From contig JAJCXZ010000008.1 in the NCBI GenBank assembly GCA_029263175.1, positions 1 through 64,000 of the forward strand: a stretch of DNA of 64,000 nt, written 5' to 3'. The first letter of the stretch is position 1. Each line of letters begins with the position of its first letter. The DNA is from Acidimicrobiales bacterium. Lineage in GTDB: Bacteria; Actinomycetota; Acidimicrobiia; Acidimicrobiales; Aldehydirespiratoraceae. Of the stretch, positions 51,470 through 60,141 are shown piece after piece. A program made the position numbers and the translations under genes. A model generated the notes under the pieces. The model saw nothing but the letters and a program-made list of their open reading frames with translations, searched no databases and was not told where the DNA came from.

Positions 51470-53803
51470 GTGACCACCGAGCTCCCAGGGCTCACGGCGG
51501 CTGAGGTCGATGAGCGCATCGCTGACGGCCGTGTCAACGATGTGCCCGACGCTCCGGTCCGCACGTTGCCGCAGATCATGCGGGCCAACATCTTCACTCC
51601 GGTCAACGCAATCATCGGCACGCTGTTCGTTCTGATCCTTGTTGCCGGCTATCCGGCCGACGCACTCTTTGCCGGAGTGGTTGTGTCCAACAGCATCATC
51701 GGGATCGCTCAGGAGGTGCAGGCTCGACGCACCCTGAACGCGTTGGCGGTGTTGTCAGCGCCAAAGGCTCGCGTCCGCCGAAATGGTGTGGCCGAAGAGA
51801 TCGGCGTGAGCGGAGTGGTGGCCGACGATCTACTCGAGCTCTCCCCTGGCGATCAGGTTGTCGTCGACGGTGAGATCGTGCTTGGTATCGGACTGGAGAT
51901 CGATGAATCGCTGCTCACCGGCGAGAGCGACCCTGTCGACAAGAATCTGGCTGACGAGGTGATGTCTGGCTCGTTCGTATCGGCCGGCTCTGGCCTGTAC
52001 CGCGCCACCAAGGTCGGAGCCGACAGCTATGCCGCCAAGCTCGCCGAAGAAGCCCGTCGCTTCGAACTCGCCGGGAGCGAACTGCGAAAAGGCGTCAACC
52101 TGGTCCTGCGGTGGCTGACGTTCATCATTCCGCCGGCCTCTGCCCTGCTGCTTCTGCGCCAACTCTCCACCCAAGACCGGTGGCAGGACGCGTTGCAAGC
52201 CACCGTCGCGGCAGCCGTCGCGATGGTGCCCGATGGGCTTGTGCTCCTGACCAGCTTGTCGTTCATCACCGGCGTCATCGCGCTCGCCCGGCGCCAAGCT
52301 CTCGCCAAGGAGCTGGCCTCGGTGGAGCTCCTCGCCCGCGTCGACACGTTGTGCCTCGACAAGACCGGCACGATCACGACCGGCGAGATCTCGCTGGGTG
52401 GAATCGTTGCGCTCGGCACCACAACCGAAGACGAGGCGGCAGCGGTGCTCGGCGCCCTCGGAGCATCCGACCCATCCCCCAACGCCACCCTTCAGGCGAT
52501 CGTGGCGAACTACGGATCGCCCGGTTGGGAGACGGGCGAAAACATGCCGTTCTCGTCGGCGCGCAAGTGGGCGGCGACCGAATTCATCGGTCGAGGCACC
52601 TTCTATCTCGGCGCACCGGACATCCTCTTCGACAACGACGATGACGCCGAACGAGCAATCGCCGACAAGGCAGCGGCGGAAGGCACACGAGTTCTTCTCG
52701 TCACTCGATCCGACGAGGGCTGGCTCGGGAACGAACTGGGTCAGAGCCGCACACCGGTCGCCCTTGTCCTGCTCGAGGACACAGTCCGCCCGGATGCCGA
52801 GGAGATCCTCGCGTACTTCCAGCGCCAGGGCGTCGATCTGAAAGTGATCTCGGGAGACAACCCGGCCACCGTTGCCGCGGTCGCCCGGCGGGCCGGTGTG
52901 AGCGATAGCGCCAGCGGCTACGACGCCCGCAACCTTCCCGATGAACAAGAGGCTCTCGCCGACGTACTCGAAGTCACCACCGTCTTCGGGCGGGTCACGC
53001 CCCACCAGAAACGCGCCATGGTGCACGCCCTGCAGAGCCGCGGTCGCACCGTGGCAATGACCGGCGACGGGGTCAACGATGTCCTCGCGCTCAAGGACGC
53101 CGACATGGGCATCGCCATGGGCGCCGGCTCATCGGCGACTCGGGCAGTTGCCCAACTCGTGCTCCTCGACAACAAGTTCGCCACCCTTCCTCGCGTGCTG
53201 GCCGAGGGCCGCAAGGTCATCAACAACATCGAGCGCGTGGCCAACCTGTTCCTCACCAAGGCGGCCTATGCCGTCCTGCTCACCGCTCTCGTCGGCATCG
53301 CGGGATCGCCGTTCCCGTTCCTTCCTCGCCAGCTCACACTAATCGGCACATTCTCGATCGGGCTCCCCGGCTTCTTCCTCGCCCTTGCCCCCAACGATGC
53401 GCTCGTGCGCCCGGGCTTCCTCGAACGGGTTTTGCGCTTCTCCATTCCCGCCGGAGCGACCGCCGGGGCGGTGACGTTCGGGCTCTACGAGATCGTTCGC
53501 CGGATGGACAATGTCACCCTCGCGGAAGCACGAACCGCCGCCACCGTGACACTCCTGCTGATCGGGCTGGCGATCCTCATCCTCATCAGCCGACCCTTGA
53601 AGCCATGGAAGCTCGGACTCGCTGCGGTCATGGCTGCGTTGTACGCACTCAACATGTTGCTCCCCGCCGCCCGGGAGTACTTCGAGCTCGATCTACCGCC
53701 GGCCGGTGCATGGGTGGCGGTCACGATCGCCGGAGCTGTCGGCGCTGCCGGTGCGACCCTCGTAACTTCCTTCCTCGACCACCGACATGACGCCGACACC
53801 TGA
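51470..53803 (+). CDS. CtpE-like P-type cation ATPase
   Basis: 777 aa membrane transporter. It has the actuator motif SLLTGESDPVDK, phosphorylation site CLDKTGTITTGE (Asp near residue 300), nucleotide-binding and hinge motif AMTGDGVNDVLALKDADMGI, and an ion-site helix AVAMVPDGLVLLTSL where CtpE-type Ca2+ pumps have MVPEG. No N-terminal heavy-metal domain. The final ~200 residues form about six helices. Calcium is the likely ion by similarity to actinobacterial CtpE. It starts at the base after the Nudix stop and overlaps the lipid kinase gene by 17 bp, so the three form an operon. Confidence 0.88.
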   Translation: MTTELPGLTAAEVDERIADGRVNDVPDAPVRTLPQIMRANIFTPVNAIIGTLFVLILVAGYPADALFAGVVVSNSIIGIAQEVQARRTLNALAVLSAPKARVRRNGVAEEIGVSGVVADDLLELSPGDQVVVDGEIVLGIGLEIDESLLTGESDPVDKNLADEVMSGSFVSAGSGLYRATKVGADSYAAKLAEEARRFELAGSELRKGVNLVLRWLTFIIPPASALLLLRQLSTQDRWQDALQATVAAAVAMVPDGLVLLTSLSFITGVIALARRQALAKELASVELLARVDTLCLDKTGTITTGEISLGGIVALGTTTEDEAAAVLGALGASDPSPNATLQAIVANYGSPGWETGENMPFSSARKWAATEFIGRGTFYLGAPDILFDNDDDAERAIADKAAAEGTRVLLVTRSDEGWLGNELGQSRTPVALVLLEDTVRPDAEEILAYFQRQGVDLKVISGDNPATVAAVARRAGVSDSASGYDARNLPDEQEALADVLEVTTVFGRVTPHQKRAMVHALQSRGRTVAMTGDGVNDVLALKDADMGIAMGAGSSATRAVAQLVLLDNKFATLPRVLAEGRKVINNIERVANLFLTKAAYAVLLTALVGIAGSPFPFLPRQLTLIGTFSIGLPGFFLALAPNDALVRPGFLERVLRFSIPAGATAGAVTFGLYEIVRRMDNVTLAEARTAATVTLLLIGLAILILISRPLKPWKLGLAAVMAALYALNMLLPAAREYFELDLPPAGAWVAVTIAGAVGAAGATLVTSFLDHRHDADT

Positions 53804-54686
53804 AGACGTGTCGGCACACACCGTGCACCTGTTGGTCAGCCCCGATGCGGGCCGAGGGAAGGCAGCGGACGCGCTCGAAGACATTCGGGCGACCCTGGCT
53901 GACGAGGGCGTCGCCGTGTTCGACATCACCGCGGACTCCGCTTCGGACTCAGCCGAAGCTGCTCACCGTGCGGTCGCCGACGGGGCTGATCGCATCATCA
54001 CCGTGGGTGGTGACGGCCTCGTCCACCTGGCTCTGCAGGCAGTTGCCGGGACAGGCACGGTCCTCGGCGTGATCCCTGTCGGCACCGGCAACGACTTCGC
54101 GGGGGCGCTCGGGCTGCCGACCGACCCGACGGAAGCCACTCGCGGCGCTCTCGGCCCTGTCTCTCCCACCGACGCGCTCCAGGTCGGGGACCACTGGGTC
54201 GCTTCAGTTGCCACCGCCGGCTTCTCGGGCGACGTGAACGACCGGGCGAACCGCATGCGATACCCGCGAGGTCCATCTCGCTACACCATCGCCACCTTGC
54301 TCGAACTTCCTCGCCTCCGAAACCGCTCTGTCCGTTTGACCGTGGACGGCATTGCGCATGAGTACGACGCCGCGATGCTTGCGTTGGCCAACACCCGAGA
54401 TTTCGGCGGCGGTATGCAGATCTGCCCGGCTGCGGACGCGACCGACGGATTCGTCGACGTCACGGTTGTGGCTGACATCGGACGCATCGAACTCTTGCGT
54501 TTCTTCCGGCTGGTCTTCGACGGACGTCATCTCGGTCATCCGAAAGTGCACACACACCGGGGCGCGGAGATAACCATTGAGTGCGATGAACTGGTGTTGT
54601 GGGGCGATGGCGAACCACTCGGCGCGGCGCCCGTGAGCTGTCGTGCCGTATCCGGAGCGATCCAACTTGCTCGTCGCGCTCAGTAG
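53787..54686 (+). CDS. Diacylglycerol/sphingosine kinase-family lipid kinase
   Basis: 299 aa. The DAGK catalytic domain is marked by LLVSPDAGRGKAADALEDIR, ITVGGDGLVHLALQAVAGTG (GGDG nucleotide loop) and LGVIPVGTGNDFAGALGLP. The C-terminal half has the beta sandwich with GGGMQICPAADATDGFVDVT. It phosphorylates a lipid head group such as diacylglycerol, feeding phospholipid synthesis. The start lies inside the end of the P-type ATPase gene. Confidence 0.9.
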   Translation: MTPTPEDVSAHTVHLLVSPDAGRGKAADALEDIRATLADEGVAVFDITADSASDSAEAAHRAVADGADRIITVGGDGLVHLALQAVAGTGTVLGVIPVGTGNDFAGALGLPTDPTEATRGALGPVSPTDALQVGDHWVASVATAGFSGDVNDRANRMRYPRGPSRYTIATLLELPRLRNRSVRLTVDGIAHEYDAAMLALANTRDFGGGMQICPAADATDGFVDVTVVADIGRIELLRFFRLVFDGRHLGHPKVHTHRGAEITIECDELVLWGDGEPLGAAPVSCRAVSGAIQLARRAQ

Positions 54687-54703
54687 GCGACGGCGAGCCG
54701 AGA

Positions 54704-55075
54704 TCAGGCAGTGCGGGCCATCGCGTTGCGGGCACGATCTTCGGCGACACGCTTGCGACCAATGATCGGTGTGGTCGGAGGAAAGCCGGCGTCGGCGCGT
54801 TCGCTCTCGGACTCGCCACCCCAGTAGCCGAGCTCACGGTTGGTGCGGGCGTACTCCCGGCACCTCGACAGGGACTCGCACGCAACACAGATCAGCCGTG
54901 CTGAAGCTTCGCGGCGGACGCGCGCTTCGGGTCGCTCGGCGAAGGGCGCAAAGAACAGGTCGCTGTGCCCGGCGCAGGATGCTGTATCCATCCATCCCGT
55001 CGGGCCCACCGGTCCGGCGGTCTCCGTGTCGAACATGTCGATCATTTGCGTGCTCGCTTCCCTGGGGACTTTCAT
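54704..55075 (-). CDS. WhiB family transcriptional regulator (Wbl)
   Basis: About 123 aa. Wbl core: WMDTASCAGHSDLFFAPFAE, then RLICVACESLSRCREYARTN and LGYWGGESESER. Four cysteines (one, then CxxC, then C) bind a [4Fe-4S] cluster, and G[Y]WGG is the sigma-factor-contact turn. The basic tail GRKRVAEDRARNAMARTA would contact DNA. ATG 55075 is used; GTG 55081 is also possible. A 17-bp perfect palindrome lies ~107 bp upstream. Which WhiB subgroup it belongs to is not certain. Confidence 0.92.
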   Translation of the reverse strand: MKVPREASTQMIDMFDTETAGPVGPTGWMDTASCAGHSDLFFAPFAERPEARVRREASARLICVACESLSRCREYARTNRELGYWGGESESERADAGFPPTTPIIGRKRVAEDRARNAMARTA

Positions 55076-55181
55076 GCACACCGCCCGATGTGTCGCCTGG
55101 TTCCCCGTTCGGCTATGCCCGAATCTAGGAAATCACAGCGCAAATGTCCCGTGAATCGCGATACATCTTTTTGCTAGTCGA

Positions 55182-55198
55182 TATCTGTCCGACAGATA
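55182..55198. promoter_or_regulatory. Perfect 17-bp palindrome upstream of whiB
   Basis: TATCTGTC-C-GACAGATA is an exact inverted repeat with 8-nt arms. It lies between the end of the histidine kinase gene and whiB, in AT-richer sequence, about 107 bp before the whiB start. No T-run follows it, so it looks like a protein-binding site rather than a terminator. Confidence 0.55.
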
Positions 55199-55247
55199 GT
55201 TGCTGTTTGAACTACCTGCTGCGCAAATTCGACACGATCTACTGACG

Positions 55248-56777
55248 TTAGTCGGTGAGTTGGGGCCAGCGCACAACGAACCGAGCGCCGCCACTTGGGG
55301 CGTTCGTCACCTCGACGGTTCCACCCGTCGATGTGGCGGTTTCTCGCACCACGGCGAGGCCGAGCCCCGCTCCTCCCCCATCCCGAGTGCGAGCAGCATC
55401 GAGGCGGGTGAAGCGTTCGAAGACACGCCTCCGATCGGCGTCGGCAATGCCATCGCCGTCGTCGTCCACCCACAAGGTCACCTGTCCGTGTTCGGTGCGG
55501 AGCCCGATCCAGACGTTGCCCGCCGCATGGCGCGCGGCATTGTCCAGCAGGTGGGTGACGATCCTGCCGGCCGCGTCCTGGCTGCCGCGAATCCGACCGG
55601 CCGAGACGCCTTGGGTGTCGACCGGCACGGCACGGCGGCGAGACGCTTCGGCCAACACGATGTCGTCGAGGTCGATCGGCGACGCGTGGGCAGCCGACCC
55701 CTCGTCTCCTCGCGCCAGCACAAGGAGGTCCTCGACGATGCGTTGCAGCCTGGTGCTCTCCCCGAGGACGCCCTCGGCCAAGGTCGCGACCGTCGATGAC
55801 TCCGGATTACGCAAGGCCACCTCGGCCTCGCTGCGCAGTACCGCCACCGGTGATCGGAGCTCGTGGGAGGCATCGGAGACGAATTGGCGAAGGCGCTGAT
55901 CATCAACCTCCAGTCGATCGAGCATGAGGTTCATCGTGGTGGCAAGGTCTGCGACTTCGTCGTCGGTTCCCGGCACCGGCACCCGCTCGTGAAGCGTTCC
56001 GCCGGAGATCTCAGCGACACGAGCCGTGATCGCATGCACCGGTCGAAGCGCTCGCCCAGTGAGGAGCCACGTCGCCAGGCCACCAACCAACACGAGGATC
56101 GGGATGCTGATCCAGGCGAGCGACCGAATGCTGTCGAGACTGCGGGTTACGTCACCAATTTCGGCGACGAGCAGGTACTCCTGCCCGTCCAGGGCTGACG
56201 TGATGAACCGGATATCGAGCGATTCGCCGGCGGCACCATCGCCAACGCCCTGCTCGCCCAGGACCTCTGCCGCGAAGATGTCGTCGAAGTCGATCTCGAC
56301 AACGAAGCTGAACAACTCCTCGACGGTGAGTTGAGGAACGATGACCGAATCCGGGAACTGGTTGCCCGAAAGGATCGCGGCCTCGCCGGTGCCGATGTCC
56401 AGGAGCGCCAGCCGACCGAAGTTGGTGAGCACCGCCAGCGGCTCGCCATCCTGCACACCTGCTGCTTCTGCGAATTCATCGAATACGCCGAGATTTTGCA
56501 GCTCGAAGAGTTGAGCCTGCACGAAAGCGATCTCGTCCATCGCGATGAACTCGTCGTCGAAGAAATCGTCATCGATTCCTTCGACGCTGAGCTCGCTGAA
56601 AAAGAGCACCTCCTCCACCACGCTCAGCTGGTCGGTGACGGCGACGTCGACAGCATCATTCACCAGACGTTGCTCCACGGCCCCGACGCCGACGGTCGCA
56701 GCCAGCAATCCAAGGCCGGCCGCCACCACGACCACGAGGCCGGTCAGCCGAGCGCGTACCGAGAGTCGTCGTGTCAC
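55248..56777 (-). CDS. Sensor histidine kinase
   Basis: 509 aa. Two transmembrane helices (~10-32 and ~237-260) bracket an acidic outer sensor domain (~33-236) rich in Asp, Glu and Phe (DDFFDDEFIAMDEIAFVQAQ). Then HAMP, HisKA (FVSDASHELRSPVAVLRSEA, phospho-His), N box (HLLDNAARHAAGNVWIG) and ATPase G boxes (VDDDGDGIADADRR, GGAGLGLAVV). It is the partner of the response regulator upstream; GTG start and regulator stop overlap by four bases. Confidence 0.92.
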   Translation of the reverse strand: MTRRLSVRARLTGLVVVVAAGLGLLAATVGVGAVEQRLVNDAVDVAVTDQLSVVEEVLFFSELSVEGIDDDFFDDEFIAMDEIAFVQAQLFELQNLGVFDEFAEAAGVQDGEPLAVLTNFGRLALLDIGTGEAAILSGNQFPDSVIVPQLTVEELFSFVVEIDFDDIFAAEVLGEQGVGDGAAGESLDIRFITSALDGQEYLLVAEIGDVTRSLDSIRSLAWISIPILVLVGGLATWLLTGRALRPVHAITARVAEISGGTLHERVPVPGTDDEVADLATTMNLMLDRLEVDDQRLRQFVSDASHELRSPVAVLRSEAEVALRNPESSTVATLAEGVLGESTRLQRIVEDLLVLARGDEGSAAHASPIDLDDIVLAEASRRRAVPVDTQGVSAGRIRGSQDAAGRIVTHLLDNAARHAAGNVWIGLRTEHGQVTLWVDDDGDGIADADRRRVFERFTRLDAARTRDGGGAGLGLAVVRETATSTGGTVEVTNAPSGGARFVVRWPQLTD

Positions 56778-57460
56778 AAGCTGGCGATCAGTTCGACGAT
56801 CTGATAGCCGACACCTCGCACGGTCCGCACCGTCTCGACACCGAACGGCCTGTCGATCTTTCGGCGTAGGTAGCCGATGTACACCTCGATGATGTTGGGA
56901 TCACCCTCGAAGTCGATACCCCACACCTCGTCGATCAGTTCGTGCTTGGCGACGGGGTCGGGAGCCTTGCGCATCAGCGATTCGAGCACCGCGTATTCCC
57001 TGGGGGTCAGCTCGATGGTGGTTCCGGCTCGCCGCGCATTCCGCAGTGCAGGATCGAGCTCCAGGTCGCCGACCCGCATCGAGATCGCGGGCCCCGACGC
57101 CGATCCGCGGCGAGCCAAAGCGCGAAGCCGTGCGGTCAGCACCATGTGGCTGAACGGCTTGCGCAGATAGTCGTCGGCGCCGAGCTCGAAGCCTTCCGCC
57201 TCGTCGTACTCCCCATCCTTCGCGGTCAGCATGAGGATCGGGGTCCAGTTGTCTTCCTCTCGTAGGGTGCGACAGACCTCGTAGCCGTTAAGGCCCGGGA
57301 GCATGATGTCGAGCACGATCGCCGCATAGCTGCCTTCGCGGGCTCGCCAGAGACCATCGTGACCATCGTTCACGACGTCGACATCGAAGCCATCGGCCTC
57401 GAGACCGCGGGCGATCGACTGCGCCAGCCGTACTTCATCGTCGACTACAAGGATCCGCAC
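56774..57460 (-). CDS. OmpR/PhoB-family response regulator
   Basis: 228 aa. Receiver domain with acidic pair VVDDEVRL, phospho-acceptor IVLDIMLPGLNG, and LTAKDG/YLRKPFS; the C-terminal winged helix has ELTPREYAVLESLMR and VWGIDFEGDPNIIEVYIGYL, RRKIDRPFGVETVRTVRGVG. The style resembles MprA/CseB-type regulators. GTG 57460 is chosen because CAGACT lies six bases upstream. The CTCAG repeats just upstream of its start are the likely binding site. Confidence 0.92.
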   Translation of the reverse strand: MRILVVDDEVRLAQSIARGLEADGFDVDVVNDGHDGLWRAREGSYAAIVLDIMLPGLNGYEVCRTLREEDNWTPILMLTAKDGEYDEAEGFELGADDYLRKPFSHMVLTARLRALARRGSASGPAISMRVGDLELDPALRNARRAGTTIELTPREYAVLESLMRKAPDPVAKHELIDEVWGIDFEGDPNIIEVYIGYLRRKIDRPFGVETVRTVRGVGYQIVELIASL

Positions 57461-57504
57461 TCCAAGAGTCTGCCTGACCCGCCCCATCGGTGGCTGAGAG
57501 CGTT

Positions 57505-57539
57505 CTCAGCTCTCTCAGGATTGCCTCAGGAGCACTCAG
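57505..57539. promoter_or_regulatory. Four CTCAG direct repeats, probable response-regulator boxes
   Basis: CTCAG occurs at 57505, 57514, 57525 and 57535, spaced 9, 11 and 10 bp, with the inverted CTGAG at 57494. About one helical turn between repeats is typical of OmpR/PhoB-type binding. The site is between the divergent response regulator and the secreted-protein gene, so it may control both. Confidence 0.65.
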
Positions 57540-57585
57540 GCACGGTGTGGTCATCGAATCCCCCAACCCAAGAAAGGGACCACTC

Positions 57586-58299
57586 ATGGATGAGATCACC
57601 CAACCAACTCCAGCCCCCAAGGCCGGCAAACACCACAGCGTGATGCTCGGAGCATTGCTCGGTGCGGTGGCGCTGGCCGCCACGATTGTCGGCGTCAGCA
57701 CCGTCGCCGGCGCCCAGGATGCACCGACGACCGACGACACCGCCACCGCCCTCAGTGTCGGAGACGACACGGTCGACGACGAGATGTGGGCACCGTTTGA
57801 AAAATGCATGGCCGAACAACTCGGCGATCTCTGGGAAGAGCCCAGCTTTGACGACGCTGACCTTGACGCGATCGAGTTCATCGAGCCGACCGAGGAAGAC
57901 TGGGCGGCGTTGGATGCTGCCTGGGAGGCCGCTGACGCAGCTTGTGTCGAACTTCTCCCCGAGAGTGCCCAGATCGAGCTGGCGGCGTTCGAAGCCTTCG
58001 ACCAGTGCCTGGCCGATGCCGGCGTTCTCGACGAGAGCTTCGGTCCAGCCGTTCACATCGAGACCGGCAGCGGTTTCCAGTTTGCTGTTTTCGGCGACAT
58101 CGAGGGGTCGATCACCATCACCGGTGACAGCGACGGCGTCGTCATGTCCACCGATGGCGGCGTGACCTTGCTCGATGAAGCTGACCTCGACGCTGAATGG
58201 GAAGCGATCGACGCTGCTCACTCGGCATGTGAGGACCTGCTGCCCGAAGGCGCCGTCGACGGCGACATCTTCTTCGGCGAGGAGATCTTCGAGGACTGA
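57586..58299 (+). CDS. Secreted acidic protein of unknown function, likely target of the two-component system
   Basis: 237 aa from ATG 57586 (AGAAAGGG upstream). A basic-hydrophobic N-terminal segment (HHSVMLGALLGAVALAATIV) acts as signal or anchor; the mature part is very acidic, with two related Cys-containing units, MWAPFEKCMAEQLGDLWEEP and AAFEAFDQCLADAGVLDESF, plus further Cys at ADAACVELLPES and AHSACEDLLPEG. The four Cys may form two disulfides. No known domain is recognised. The acidic sensor domain of the adjacent kinase has similar composition. Confidence 0.75.
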   Translation: MDEITQPTPAPKAGKHHSVMLGALLGAVALAATIVGVSTVAGAQDAPTTDDTATALSVGDDTVDDEMWAPFEKCMAEQLGDLWEEPSFDDADLDAIEFIEPTEEDWAALDAAWEAADAACVELLPESAQIELAAFEAFDQCLADAGVLDESFGPAVHIETGSGFQFAVFGDIEGSITITGDSDGVVMSTDGGVTLLDEADLDAEWEAIDAAHSACEDLLPEGAVDGDIFFGEEIFED

Positions 58300-58324
58300 T
58301 AGTCAGGCGATCACCACAACCCGG

Positions 58325-58358
58325 ACGGGAGGGTGCCCACGTGGCACCCTCCCGTTTT
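58325..58358 (+). terminator. Rho-independent terminator
   Basis: A 13-bp perfect stem (arms ACGGGAGGGTGCC and its complement) with a 5-nt loop CACGT, followed by TTTT. It starts 26 bp after the stop of the secreted acidic protein gene and is the strongest terminator seen in the window. Confidence 0.9.
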
Positions 58359-58377
58359 CGCGTGATGAGATGGGCCC

Positions 58378-58791
58378 ATGGACCGATCCCGTGGCGCCCT
58401 CGGCACAACAACGGCTGCGTTCGCGATCGGCTTCGTCATCCACAACGGCGACCACATGCGCCGAGGATTCGCCGGGATCGCTGATGGGGTGATCCTGGGC
58501 GGCACCATCGTGGCGATGATGACAGCGGTGATGATCACCCTGGTCGTGCTCAGGCACCCGACTGCTCCTGCAGTCTGTGCAGTCGCCGCCGCCGCGATTG
58601 CGTTCGGGGTTGCCGCTTCCCATCTGCTCCCTGATTGGGGCCCGTTGAGCGACTCGCTGCCCGACGGTGACGTCGATGCGATCACATGGGTTGCCGTCTT
58701 CGCCGAGATCCTGAGCGGCGCCGCTGTGGCGGTGATCGCCGTATCAATCCTGCGACGCCACGACTACTCCCCCACCATCGACTGGGCCTGA
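58378..58791 (+). CDS. Small membrane protein with four helices, unknown function
   Basis: 137 aa: helices near 10-22, 36-58, 64-85 and 104-125 (GVILGGTIVAMMTAVMITLV, AITWVAVFAEILSGAAVAVI). N-terminus MDRSRGALGTTTAAFAIGFV, IHNGDHMRRG. No motif is recognised. It follows the terminator, so it has its own promoter. It is convergent with the CoA-transferase gene, 9 bp apart. Confidence 0.7.
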   Translation: MDRSRGALGTTTAAFAIGFVIHNGDHMRRGFAGIADGVILGGTIVAMMTAVMITLVVLRHPTAPAVCAVAAAAIAFGVAASHLLPDWGPLSDSLPDGDVDAITWVAVFAEILSGAAVAVIAVSILRRHDYSPTIDWA

Positions 58792-58800
58792 GCTCGAGCG

Positions 58801-60003
58801 TCAGACGCTCGCGACCACGCCGTCGTCGTGGAGCGCCCCGATCTCAGCAGCTGACAACCCCAGCGACTCGCTGAGAATCTGCTCGGTGTGTTCACCAAGA
58901 CGGGGCGCACGGGTGGGTTCCACCGGCAGCAGCCCGCTGAAGGCAACGGGGGATCCCGGCGTGAGGTACGTGCCGATACCCGGCTGTTCTACATTCCGGA
59001 AGAGTTCGCTCTCCGTCGAACAGCGCGGGTCGTTCTCGACGAGCTCGGTGAACGTTTGGTAGCGGCCCCAGCACACACCAAGCGCGTCGAACTGCTCGGC
59101 CACCTGATCGATGGTGTGAGCAGAGATCCAGGGTGCGATCTTCGCGGTGACCGCCTCCCGGTGAACGAAGCGCTCGCCCTCGTCCCGGAAGTTGGTCTTC
59201 AGCTCGGCCTCGAGCTCGGCGACGGCGTCCGTTGCATGAGTGGCTTCGAGAAGCCCCGACCACTGCTTCGGACTGATCCCGACCGCGTAGACGATCGTGC
59301 CGTCGGCACATGTGAAGGTCGTCCCGTAGGCGCCGTAGAGGTCGTTGCCGAATCGCTGACGTTCGGTGCCGTTGATCTGGGCCTCGGCCACATGGCCGAG
59401 AGCGCTCACTGCGACCAGAGCGACGTCGGAGAGAGCCAGCGACATATGCGCCCCCACACCGTGCAGGATCCGCCGTCGGTCTGCCGCCAGGATCGCGATC
59501 GCCGCAGTCTGACCACAGATCAAGTCCCACGCCGGGAGTACATGATTGACCGGCTCGGTAGAGCCGAGGGGTCCGGTCACCAGCGGGTAGCCAATAGCGG
59601 AGTTGACGGTGTAGTCGAGCGCGGTTGAGCCATCTCGATTGCCGGTGATGTTCAGCGAGATCAGGTCCTCACGGTGCTGCGACAAGATGTCGTGGCTCAT
59701 CCAACCCTTGGCCGGGAAATTGGTGAGGAACGTGCCGGCATCGGCGATCAGTGCCGTCAGGATTTCCTTCGCCCGGTCCGAACGCATGTCGACCGCGATC
59801 GAACGCTTCCCCTTGTTGAGCCCGGCCCAATAGATCGACTCGCCGTCTTCGGTGAGTGGCCAACGGCCGTAGTCGATGCCGCCGCCTATCTGATCGAAAC
59901 GGATGACATCCGCGCCCAGTTGGGCGAGCGTCATTCCTCCCGATGGCGCAGCGACGAACGCCGTTCCCTCGACCACTCGCAAACCATCAAGAGGGGGAAT
60001 CAT
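58801..60003 (-). CDS. Family III CoA-transferase (CaiB/BaiF)
   Basis: 400 aa. Family features are LDGLRVVEGTAFVAAPSGGM, TLAQLGADVIRFDQIGGGID, NKGKRSIAVDMRSDRAKEIL, and DYTVNSAIGYPLVTGPLG; the catalytic Asp of the family lies in the FTxxD-type region near 160-170. It transfers CoA between carboxylates, for example in breakdown of aromatic or branched acids. It is divergent from a thiolase gene, suggesting a shared acyl-CoA degradation role. The ATG is at 60003. Confidence 0.9.
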   Translation of the reverse strand: MIPPLDGLRVVEGTAFVAAPSGGMTLAQLGADVIRFDQIGGGIDYGRWPLTEDGESIYWAGLNKGKRSIAVDMRSDRAKEILTALIADAGTFLTNFPAKGWMSHDILSQHREDLISLNITGNRDGSTALDYTVNSAIGYPLVTGPLGSTEPVNHVLPAWDLICGQTAAIAILAADRRRILHGVGAHMSLALSDVALVAVSALGHVAEAQINGTERQRFGNDLYGAYGTTFTCADGTIVYAVGISPKQWSGLLEATHATDAVAELEAELKTNFRDEGERFVHREAVTAKIAPWISAHTIDQVAEQFDALGVCWGRYQTFTELVENDPRCSTESELFRNVEQPGIGTYLTPGSPVAFSGLLPVEPTRAPRLGEHTEQILSESLGLSAAEIGALHDDGVVASV

Positions 60004-60141
60004 TTGTGTCCTATCCAGCTAGCGGACCGGATGCGGATTCTACCCCTGCCGGCCGTCGGCTGGGGAACGGCGTAGCGCAGGGGTTACAGTCCTGCTCAGC
60101 GCGTCTGCGCCTCGCTTATCGCCCCCCACAGAGGAGCTCTC

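Noticed and set aside
51830-53026. Minus-strand frame of 398 codons
   Set aside because: Antisense to the P-type ATPase gene, no domain seen.
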